DNA of 57,627 nucleotides from Elusimicrobia bacterium GWA2_56_46 (lineage in GTDB: Bacteria > Elusimicrobiota > Elusimicrobia > Elusimicrobiales > UBA9959), in contig MGTT01000017.1 in assembly GCA_001799575.1 (NCBI GenBank), forward strand, positions 3,735 through 61,361. Reading direction: 5' to 3'. Below are positions 51,580-57,627 of the stretch, piece after piece (positions within the stretch are counted from its first letter, which is position 1; each line of letters begins with the position of its first letter). Position numbers and translations under genes: made by a program. Below the pieces are notes generated by a model. The model saw nothing but the letters and a program-made list of their open reading frames with translations. It had not been told where the DNA came from and searched no databases.

Positions 51580-52326
51580 TCACATATATATGCCGCCGTT
51601 CACGGCGAGGACCTGCCCCGTGATATACGGGGAATCTTCGCCCGCCAGAAAGAGCACGGCCTTGGCGACATCGTCACCCGAGCCCAGGCGGCCGAGCGGG
51701 ACCATCTCAAGAAGCCTGGCTTTGGCCTCCTCCGGGAAACCGTCGGTCATGGCCGTGCGGATATAACCGGGAGCCACGGCGTTGACCAGCACCTGGCGGG
51801 AAGCGAATTCCCGCGCCAGAGATTTGGTCAGGCCTATAAGGCCGGCCTTGGAAGCCGCGTAATTGGCCTGGCCCGCGTTCCCGGATTGTCCGACTACGGA
51901 AGCGATATTTATGATGCGGCCGCTCCGCAGGCGGAGCATGCTCCTCGAAGCCGCTTTCGCCATAAGGAACGCGCCTTTCAGATTAACGTCAAGTACCGCC
52001 TGAAAATCTTCCTCTTTCATCCGGAGCACAAGGTTGTCCCTGGCGACGCCGGCGTTGTTAACCAGCACGTCCAGCTTCCCGAAAGCTTTAAATGTTTCTT
52101 CCAGGCTGCGCTCGCAGTCCTTGTAATCCGTGACATCCGCGGCCAGCGCCAGCGTCCTGGCCCCCGTTTCCCCGGCGATCGCCGCCGCCGCGGCCTTGAC
52201 GCCTTCGGCGCTTACGTCGGTCATGACCACGTCCGCGCCCTCGGCGGCGAACGCTCTGGCTATATCATAGCCGATCCCGCGCTGGGCGCCGGTGACAAGG
52301 GCCACTTTGTTTTCAAAGCGTTTCAT
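51580..52326 (-). CDS. fabG: 3-oxoacyl-[acyl-carrier-protein] reductase
   Basis: A 248-residue short-chain dehydrogenase. The NADPH-binding TGAQRGIGYDIA, NNAGVARDN, and catalytic Ser/Tyr/Lys (IASVVGQSGNAGQANYAASKAG) are present, and the C-terminal SPYITGQVLAVNGGIYM is typical of FabG. It reduces beta-ketoacyl-ACP. It starts three bases after plsX. fabH, fabD and fabF are absent from the cluster. Confidence 0.95.
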   Translation of the reverse strand: MKRFENKVALVTGAQRGIGYDIARAFAAEGADVVMTDVSAEGVKAAAAAIAGETGARTLALAADVTDYKDCERSLEETFKAFGKLDVLVNNAGVARDNLVLRMKEEDFQAVLDVNLKGAFLMAKAASRSMLRLRSGRIINIASVVGQSGNAGQANYAASKAGLIGLTKSLAREFASRQVLVNAVAPGYIRTAMTDGFPEEAKARLLEMVPLGRLGSGDDVAKAVLFLAGEDSPYITGQVLAVNGGIYM

Positions 52327-52329
52327 CGT

Positions 52330-53361
52330 TCACTCGTTGTCCGCCGTTTTGGCGGCCGAGATCTGGTCTTTGACCTGCTCCATATGCTTCCGGATCTTTT
52401 CCACCATGCCGGAACCCGCCAGATCTCCCGCGGCCTTGATGGCGTTGAATATAGCTTTAGGGCTGGCCTTGCCGTGGCAGATGAGCACCACGCCGTTGAC
52501 GCCCAGAAGCGGCGCGCCGCCGTATTCGTCGGGGTTCATTTTTTTCTTCAGGTCTGAGAAGATCTTTTTCATCAGCAGCGCGCCTATTTTGTAGGTGAAC
52601 TTGCTCCTGATCTGTTCCTTGAGTATGGCGAAGATGGTTCTGGCCAGACCTTCGGAGAGCTTCAGCGCCACGTTGCCGGTGAAGCCGTCGGTGACGACCA
52701 CGTCGGCCTCACCCGCCGGCAGGTCTCCGCCCTCCACCGGACCTTTGAAATTTATACCCACGTTCTTCAGGAGCGGGAGCGTCTCGGAGACCAGCGCGTT
52801 GCCCTTGGTTTCCTCTTCGCCTATGGACAGCAGGCCTACGGAGGGATTTTCCACGCCGAAGCGCAGCCGCATGAAAATGGAACCCATAATGGCGAACTGA
52901 ACCAGATGCCAGGGTTTGGAGTCCATGTTGGCGCCGGCGTCCAGCAGGAGAGAGGAGCCCTTGAGCGTGGGATAGGGTATGGCGATAGCCGGGCGTATGA
53001 TGCCGGGGATACGTTTCAGTTTCAGAAGTGAGGCCACCATTACGGCGCCGGAATTTCCGGCGGAAATAAAGGCGTCGGCTTTGCCGTCCCTTACGAGTTC
53101 TGCTCCCACCATCAGCGAGGAATCGGGCTTGGAACGGCATTCTTCCACCGGTTCTTTCCCCATCTCCACGATCTGGGCGGCGTGCACGATCCTGAGCTTT
53201 TCGGAAAGTGCCGCGCCCCGGCGGCGCAGTTCCTCCCGTATCTCCGGGTCGCGGCCGACCAGTATTATCTCATGCGGCAGCCGGGCCGCGGCCAGAACGG
53301 CCCCGTCGAGATTGGGCTTAAGCCCGAAATCGCCGCCATGAGCGTCAAGCGCTATTTTCAT
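52330..53361 (-). CDS. plsX: Phosphate acyltransferase PlsX
   Basis: A 343-residue enzyme converting acyl-ACP to acyl-phosphate for phospholipid synthesis. MKIALDAHGGDFG, SAGNSGAVMVASLLKL, and VTDGFTGNVALKLSEGLA are diagnostic. Its ATG shares a base with the rpmF stop (TAATG), implying translational coupling. Confidence 0.96.
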   Translation of the reverse strand: MKIALDAHGGDFGLKPNLDGAVLAAARLPHEIILVGRDPEIREELRRRGAALSEKLRIVHAAQIVEMGKEPVEECRSKPDSSLMVGAELVRDGKADAFISAGNSGAVMVASLLKLKRIPGIIRPAIAIPYPTLKGSSLLLDAGANMDSKPWHLVQFAIMGSIFMRLRFGVENPSVGLLSIGEEETKGNALVSETLPLLKNVGINFKGPVEGGDLPAGEADVVVTDGFTGNVALKLSEGLARTIFAILKEQIRSKFTYKIGALLMKKIFSDLKKKMNPDEYGGAPLLGVNGVVLICHGKASPKAIFNAIKAAGDLAGSGMVEKIRKHMEQVKDQISAAKTADNE

Positions 53362-53570
53362 TACTTGGGATTCTGTTCGTCCGTCTTTTTTTCCTTCCTG
53401 ACGACCTCTATCTTGCCGTTATAGGCGCCGCAGGAGGCGCAGACCCGGTGGGGCAGGCGCATCGCCCCGCACTGGGGACAGGAAGAAAGGGTTTTGGTTT
53501 CCAGTTTCCAGTTCGCCGCTCTTCTGGAATCTCTTCTTGCCGGGGAATGTTTTCTTTTTGGATTAGGCAT
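53361..53570 (-). CDS. rpmF: Ribosomal protein bL32
   Basis: A 69-residue bL32. MPNPKRKHSPARRDSRRA is the family N-terminus, and the four-cysteine zinc ribbon (CPQCGAMRLPHRVCASCG) is intact. AGGAGC lies upstream of the ATG. The yceD-rpmF-plsX order is widely conserved. Confidence 0.96.
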   Translation of the reverse strand: MPNPKRKHSPARRDSRRAANWKLETKTLSSCPQCGAMRLPHRVCASCGAYNGKIEVVRKEKKTDEQNPK

Positions 53571-53629
53571 ATTAGTCGCTCCTGTATCTGTCGTGAAGTG
53601 TGACGCGCGAAACTTTAAAAGCGGCGGAA

Positions 53630-54139
53630 TTACTTTGCGCGCTTTTTTTTGACCGGCTCTCCCAACGCTCTGAACGGATTTTCTTTCCCGTTCTCTTTAA
53701 ATCCTTCTCCGTGTCCCGCCGGGCAGCCGCAGACTTTCAGATTAAGATCGGCTCCGCAGGCCGCGCAAAGCCCTTTGCACGCCGGCGCGCAAAGCGGCTT
53801 CAGCGGCGGCATAAGCGCCACGGATTCGGCCAGCGCGCCGCTCACGTCTATAGATTCTACCGCATCTTCATACAGCTCGTCAAAGGTTTCGGAGAATTCC
53901 GCCGTGAAAAGAACGCCGCAGCGGGCGCACTCCAGCCGCAGGGCGGCCCGCACCGCGCCATCAAGCAGAATAGAGCCGCCGCCGACGGAGAAAACAAGAT
54001 CCGCGGACGCTTTTGCGACTTCGGCCGGCGCCTCCAGCACGCCGGCAAAAAGTCCGGGATCGAGCTTCCTGCTGACCGTTAAGCCGCCCTTTTCCCTGAT
54101 CTCCCCGGCGCTGAATATAAGTCCGCTGTCTTTCTCCAT
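53630..54139 (-). CDS. YceD/DUF177 family protein (23S rRNA accumulation protein)
   Basis: A 169-residue protein. LRLECARCGVLFTAEFSETFDELY and the C-terminal CKGLCAACGADLNLKVCGC match DUF177 and include four to five metal-type cysteines. Family members are linked to 23S rRNA processing. It precedes rpmF, the usual arrangement. Confidence 0.9.
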   Translation of the reverse strand: MEKDSGLIFSAGEIREKGGLTVSRKLDPGLFAGVLEAPAEVAKASADLVFSVGGGSILLDGAVRAALRLECARCGVLFTAEFSETFDELYEDAVESIDVSGALAESVALMPPLKPLCAPACKGLCAACGADLNLKVCGCPAGHGEGFKENGKENPFRALGEPVKKKRAK

Positions 54140-54171
54140 AAAGTGGTATACGATATCATTAATCGTCCGCT

Positions 54172-55317
54172 TTAATCAATCCGCTTTTTCTTCAGAAGCT
54201 TCAGGTACAAAGCCTCCTGCTGCCGGACCATGTAGTCGATGTCAAATTCAGCGAGATCCGTGCCGGCGGCCCTGGCGGACATTTCCGCGCGTAAGGCGGG
54301 TTGCTCTATCAGTTCTTTCAGCCGCAGGCAGAAAGCGTCAAGATCGCCCGGCGCCACCGCGTAACCGTTGGCCCCATCGTAAAGGAGATCCGCGACGCCG
54401 TCGGTTTTGTAGCAGACGGAGGGCAGGCCGGTTCTGACGGCTTCCACCAGGCTCCTGGGCAGGCCTTCCCAGAGCGAGGTAAGCGCGAAGATGTCGGCGG
54501 CGGCCAGGATCTCCGCCGAGTCCATGCGCCAGCCCGGGAAAAGCAGGCGCCGCGCAAGGCCGGCCTCCGCGGCCTGGAGGCGCGCGGCTTCCAGGTTTTC
54601 TCCCCCTCCGACCAGCATGAATACCGCGTTCGGGTGCGCGCCGGACAGGCGCCTGGCGGCGGCGATAAAGTCGCCGGGGTTTTTCTGCGGTTTAAGATTG
54701 CCGAGGCTGACTATAAGCACGGCGTCTTCCGGCACTCCCAATTCGCGGCGTTTGGCGGCGCGGTCGGAGCGGGCCGGGTAGTCCCCGAGGCGGATCCCGC
54801 TGCGTATAAGCACGCATTCGCCTTGTTCGCAGAGGCCGTAGTCGCGGGCGTAATTCATGTTCGCGTTTGAAACGAAGACCAGGGCGTCGGAAAATAACGA
54901 ACACAGTTTTTCCAGCAGGATGAAGAAGCGTTTCAGCAGCGGGTGCTGGCGTTCATGAAAACCGAAGCCGTGAAAAGTGTGGATGATGACCGGCACTCCG
55001 GCCAGACGCGCCGCCAGCCGGCCGAGTATGCCCGCTTTGGAGGAATGCGTGTGCACGATCAGGGGGGCCTCGTTCCGGATTACGTTCCGGAGTTCCAGTA
55101 CTGCCAGAAAATCGTCCACGGGGCTTATCCGGCGGATCAGGCGGGAAACATAGGCGATGGAACCCGGCGGAACTTCCCCGTCCAGCGCGCCGCCGGGTCC
55201 CGCGATCAATTTAGCGTCGAAGAGTTTTTTATCGAGATGCGCCGCGGTATAGATCGTGTTGCGCTGGGCGCCGCCGAATTCAAGTTTGGTGATTATATGC
55301 AGGACTTTAACAGGCAT
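54172..55317 (-). CDS. Glycosyltransferase (GT4-type, GT-B fold)
   Basis: A 381-residue glycosyltransferase. N-terminal KVLHIITKLEFGGAQRNT (donor/acceptor Gly loop), IVHTHSSKAGILGRL, VSLGNLKPQKNPGDFI and the C-terminal nucleotide-sugar motif SLWEGLPRSLVEAVRTGLP are typical. It probably adds a sugar to an envelope glycan or lipid carrier. The start is ATG 55317; an upstream in-frame GTG overlaps an AGCGGTC-like heptamer region. Confidence 0.9.
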   Translation of the reverse strand: MPVKVLHIITKLEFGGAQRNTIYTAAHLDKKLFDAKLIAGPGGALDGEVPPGSIAYVSRLIRRISPVDDFLAVLELRNVIRNEAPLIVHTHSSKAGILGRLAARLAGVPVIIHTFHGFGFHERQHPLLKRFFILLEKLCSLFSDALVFVSNANMNYARDYGLCEQGECVLIRSGIRLGDYPARSDRAAKRRELGVPEDAVLIVSLGNLKPQKNPGDFIAAARRLSGAHPNAVFMLVGGGENLEAARLQAAEAGLARRLLFPGWRMDSAEILAAADIFALTSLWEGLPRSLVEAVRTGLPSVCYKTDGVADLLYDGANGYAVAPGDLDAFCLRLKELIEQPALRAEMSARAAGTDLAEFDIDYMVRQQEALYLKLLKKKRID

Positions 55318-55345
55318 TATGGATCCAGCCACCGGCCGCTGACCG

Positions 55346-57385
55346 CTATTTGTTAGGAAGCTTCTTTACCTTATATCCGGGGAAATAGTGGCGCAGAATT
55401 TCCAGGTAGCCGCTGCCGTAATTCTTCGCCATACCATGCCCTCCCAGCACGCAGTAACCGCGCCCGTCGCCGGTGCCGATGCCGCGCAGGAGAAAGTATT
55501 TCGGGTACTTCCCCTCGAAGACGGGCCTCATGGTGAACAGGGACGAGCGCAGCATCCCGGCGGCCAGCGCCCGCGAGATGGCTTCAAAACCTTCCAGTAC
55601 CAGGCTGCCGGCTGTGCCCTCAACGCGCAGGGTGAGCGCCCTGCCGCCGGGGCGCCGCTTCAGGACGTACATGGATCTGATGCGGCCGACCTTTGCCAGG
55701 CGGTTGACGCGGTTCTCTATCCATCCGGGTTCCAGCATCAGGGTCCAGGAAACGTCGGACGCCGCGGTTCTGTCATCGGCCAGGCACAGAAGATTGTCGG
55801 GAGGGGCTTTTAGCGTGAGGTAATAAAGGCTGAAAGGGGTCATGCGGCCCATGACGCGGCCATTGTCGTTGACTTCCGATTCCGTAAATCCGCCGCAGGC
55901 GGTATGGAAATCGACAGCCACGGGCGCGCCGTCTTTGGAGAGGACTTCGTCTCTGGTCGTCTCGACGGCCTTAAGCGCGGTTTCGTTTTCCGCCTGGAGG
56001 CCGGGGAAAGCCAGGCAGTGGGGCGAGTCGCAGATATCATAGTCGCGGCCGGCATGGTTTTTGGCGTTCTTAAGGCTGACAAGCTTCGAGCGGATAACGA
56101 CCGCCAGCGCTTTAAGCTCTTCCGGCTGTTTTCTCCCCACCGCCAGGCTTGAAACGATGGCGGGCACAATGGTTTCCAGAGGGGTCGTATTTACCGCGAT
56201 AAAGCCGCCGGGCCGGGCGAGAAGATTAAGCTCGCCGGCCGTTTCCCGGTCGCCGCGGTTGATCCCCCTTTGCGGCACGGGTTCGGGGCTTTTAATAAGG
56301 ATGACGCCTCCTTTTATCCTGGGCGTCAGGCGGAAAGAGTTGCGGGTGGAATGTATCACGGAGCCCATGTTGTCCCTTAGTTCGTAGATCCTGTTAAGGG
56401 GATTGTATTTCACGCTCCACTGCATATTGGCTTTACCCTCGCCTACGGCGCCGAGGCGGGAGTCCGTTATGACGAACGTGGTGTTGACGATGAAACTGAA
56501 TCCGGTAAGCGGGGCCGGTTCGCCCTTGGCGTCCGAGAAGAGCCCCACGCGGAGGAGGTTCCCGTCTCCGCGGTTCACCGGTTTGAGGTGCACGGGCCAG
56601 GCCATGCGGGTCCAGTAGAGAAGGTTGTCCAGCTTTCCTTTTATATATTTGGCCAGTTTGGAGGTCTTGTCCGCGGAGTATTCGTCTCCGGGATCCAGCT
56701 CCGAAAGGTTATAGTAAGTTTGCCAGGCCTGGAGGTAATAGCCGGATTTATCGTACAGCCTGGCGAGGTCTATCTCCGCCTGGATGTTGCGGGGATCGTA
56801 GGCAAGCGCCTCTTCCAGGAAAGTAACGGCATGCTGGCGTTTTTTAAGCGCTTCATATTGCGCGCTTATCACCCCTGCGGCTGGAGACAGCAGATAAGGA
56901 TACTTCTGATACACGGTCTGCAGTACCGAGGCGGCTTCAAGAGGCCCGCCGAGATGCGCCTCCGTCAGGGCCAGTCCAAAACGCGCCTGCTGCACGATAT
57001 CGGCTTCGCCGGTCATCGTTATGGTCTTTTCAAAGGCGGAGCGGGCCTCCGGATAGTTTTCCGCGCTTAAAAGGTTCCAGCCCTTTTCGAAAGCCAGGTA
57101 AGGATCTTCCGGAGCGAGGATCTCGCCCTTGGCGAGATAGGCGAGGGCCTCCTGGTTCCTTCCCAGTTCCGCCAGCAGAACCGAGATCTCTTTTATAGCG
57201 GAAAGGGTGAGGACGGTATCGGAGGAGCGGAAAGCCACGTATTCCAGCGAGCCGGCGGCGTCTTCAGGCCGGCCGTCGGCCCAGGCGGAGAAAGCTTCGC
57301 CCAGGGGTTTTAAAAGATTTTCTTCCGCGGCGGCGGGAGATGGCAGGGAAAGAGTCAAAAGTGTTATCAGCGGAAGATTGAACAT
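55346..57385 (-). CDS. TPR-containing SpoIID/LytB-domain secreted protein
   Basis: A 679-residue exported protein from ATG 57385 (signal MFNLPLITLLTLSLPSPAAA). Tetratricopeptide-like helices (about 20-220) are followed by a beta-rich linker and a SpoIID/LytB-like domain (about 380-675) with NTTPLETIVPAIVSSL, ALAVVIRSKL, VDFHTACGGFTESEV, and the C-terminal GRGYCVLGGHGMAKNYGSGY. SpoIID enzymes are lytic transglycosylases acting on denuded glycan, so a peptidoglycan role is likely. An in-frame TTG at 57424 coincides with a -35 box and is rejected as a start. Confidence 0.85.
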   Translation of the reverse strand: MFNLPLITLLTLSLPSPAAAEENLLKPLGEAFSAWADGRPEDAAGSLEYVAFRSSDTVLTLSAIKEISVLLAELGRNQEALAYLAKGEILAPEDPYLAFEKGWNLLSAENYPEARSAFEKTITMTGEADIVQQARFGLALTEAHLGGPLEAASVLQTVYQKYPYLLSPAAGVISAQYEALKKRQHAVTFLEEALAYDPRNIQAEIDLARLYDKSGYYLQAWQTYYNLSELDPGDEYSADKTSKLAKYIKGKLDNLLYWTRMAWPVHLKPVNRGDGNLLRVGLFSDAKGEPAPLTGFSFIVNTTFVITDSRLGAVGEGKANMQWSVKYNPLNRIYELRDNMGSVIHSTRNSFRLTPRIKGGVILIKSPEPVPQRGINRGDRETAGELNLLARPGGFIAVNTTPLETIVPAIVSSLAVGRKQPEELKALAVVIRSKLVSLKNAKNHAGRDYDICDSPHCLAFPGLQAENETALKAVETTRDEVLSKDGAPVAVDFHTACGGFTESEVNDNGRVMGRMTPFSLYYLTLKAPPDNLLCLADDRTAASDVSWTLMLEPGWIENRVNRLAKVGRIRSMYVLKRRPGGRALTLRVEGTAGSLVLEGFEAISRALAAGMLRSSLFTMRPVFEGKYPKYFLLRGIGTGDGRGYCVLGGHGMAKNYGSGYLEILRHYFPGYKVKKLPNK

Positions 57386-57395
57386 GACAGGAGTA

Positions 57396-57424
57396 AATCT
57401 AGCAATTCTAAAGGAGGTTTTCAA
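57396..57424 (-). promoter_or_regulatory. Promoter for the TPR-SpoIID gene
   Basis: TTGAAA (57424-57419), a 17-bp spacer and TAGATT (57401-57396) on the minus strand, with ten bases to the ATG at 57385. The predicted transcript would carry a leader of only about 3 nt. Confidence 0.6.
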
Positions 57425-57425
57425 T

Positions 57426-57510
57426 GACCGCGAAGCGGTCTTGTCGCGGTCTTAATTCTCCGCTAACTAGCCTACGTCATTGATGACAAGATTTCACCCA
57501 ATGGGTGAAA
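57426..57510. repeat. Two perfect palindromes upstream of repeat R3
   Basis: GACCGC-GAA-GCGGTC (57426-57440) contains the GCGAAGC core known to form very stable DNA mini-hairpins. TTTCACCC-AAT-GGGTGAAA follows at 57492-57510. No gene is credible in the last 200 bp of the window. Confidence 0.7.
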
Positions 57511-57513
57511 AAT

Positions 57514-57627
57514 GGAAAAATGGCGGCGGGCTGCGAGTTCGGGGGCCTGCCAGCCATGGGGCCCATCGGGCCTGCGGGGCCCGGCGACTTCGCGCCGGTT
57601 CCCCTCCGGCCCGATCCGACCCATGGC
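57514..57627. repeat. Palindromic element R3, cut by the window edge
   Basis: Begins GGAAAAATGGCGGCGGG (57514-57530) and continues CTGCGAGTTCGGGGGCCTG like R1 and R2. Its centre is different and matches the hairpin module inside the IS256 element (reverse complement of about 10759-10852). The right end lies beyond the window. Confidence 0.85.

Noticed and set aside
57386-57424. TTG start for the TPR-SpoIID protein, giving a more basic signal peptide
   Set aside because: The TTG is the first half of a -35-like TTGAAA with a matching -10 downstream, and it has no ribosome-binding site. ATG 57385 fits better, though the longer signal peptide keeps this open.
57424-57483. A 19-codon plus-strand ORF with a perfect AAAGGAGG at good spacing
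   Set aside because: The purine-rich motif is the complement of the spacer of the minus-strand promoter (TTGAAA-17-TAGATT), and the ORF runs through a palindrome. It has no recognisable product.

Overview
The window reads as chromosomal DNA (roughly 58-60% GC by eye) from a diderm, respiring, uncultured-type bacterium. A PorV/UPF0164-like outer-membrane barrel and an effector with a type IX-like C-terminal tail point to an outer membrane. The gene set and style (rimP-nusA-infB-rbfA-nrnA-truB-ribF, a 14-gene complex I operon, a ferredoxin-fused EtfA, heptameric spacer repeats) would fit Elusimicrobiota or a neighbouring phylum. That placement is inference from resemblance, not from a marker search.

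Layout. 1-7.7 kb (+): a translation/RNA operon, rimP, nusA, infB, rbfA, nrnA, truB, ribF, behind a sigma70-like promoter with a perfect 18-bp palindrome. 7.7-13.8 kb (mostly -): a dihydropyrimidinase-like amidohydrolase, a small membrane protein, a complete IS256-family element with 9-bp target duplication that clipped the 3' end of an aspartate kinase gene, a PilB/GspE-type ATPase and greA. 13.9-15.5 kb: a CAU tRNA and malic enzyme. 15.5-20.6 kb (-): a PAS/GAF sensor with no output domain, then acyl-CoA dehydrogenase-etfB-etfA. 20.7-31.6 kb: a Cys-rich secreted protein, an OmpR-type regulator, a 2042-residue secreted protein carrying both a clan-CD-like cysteine peptidase and a subtilisin domain, its upstream PorV-like partner behind four 11-bp direct repeats, then a histidine kinase and a receiver protein. 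31.6-32.8 kb: palindromic repeats around a VapBC toxin-antitoxin pair. 32.8-46.2 kb (-): nuoA to nuoN, all 14 subunits in canonical order. 46.4-48.7 kb: divergent esterase/ATP-grasp pair and a cold-shock protein. 48.8-57.4 kb (-): yceD-rpmF-plsX-fabG-acpP-rnc, a membrane protein, a double receiver protein and an Hpt protein, plus a glycosyltransferase and a TPR-SpoIID protein upstream.

The most unusual content is not single genes. (1) A family of small palindromic elements (R1 31630-31695, R2 32655-32784, R3 57514 to the window end) has conserved 17-bp ends and interchangeable central hairpins; the R3 hairpin module also sits inside the IS256 element. (2) At least 11 arrays of 7-bp repeats from several sequence families lie at gene junctions, and one lies inside nuoN. 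(3) Several promoters place the -10 box 6-10 bp from the start codon, implying leaderless mRNAs. (4) A PhoB/OmpR-type array of four 11-bp direct repeats precedes the PorV-like/dual-protease operon.

Functionally, malic enzyme, acyl-CoA dehydrogenase with ferredoxin-EtfAB, and complex I suggest an energy metabolism moving electrons from organic acids and acyl-CoA into a quinone pool. The secreted dual protease suggests protein scavenging or attack on other cells. All coordinates and motifs were read by eye; no alignment or database search was run.
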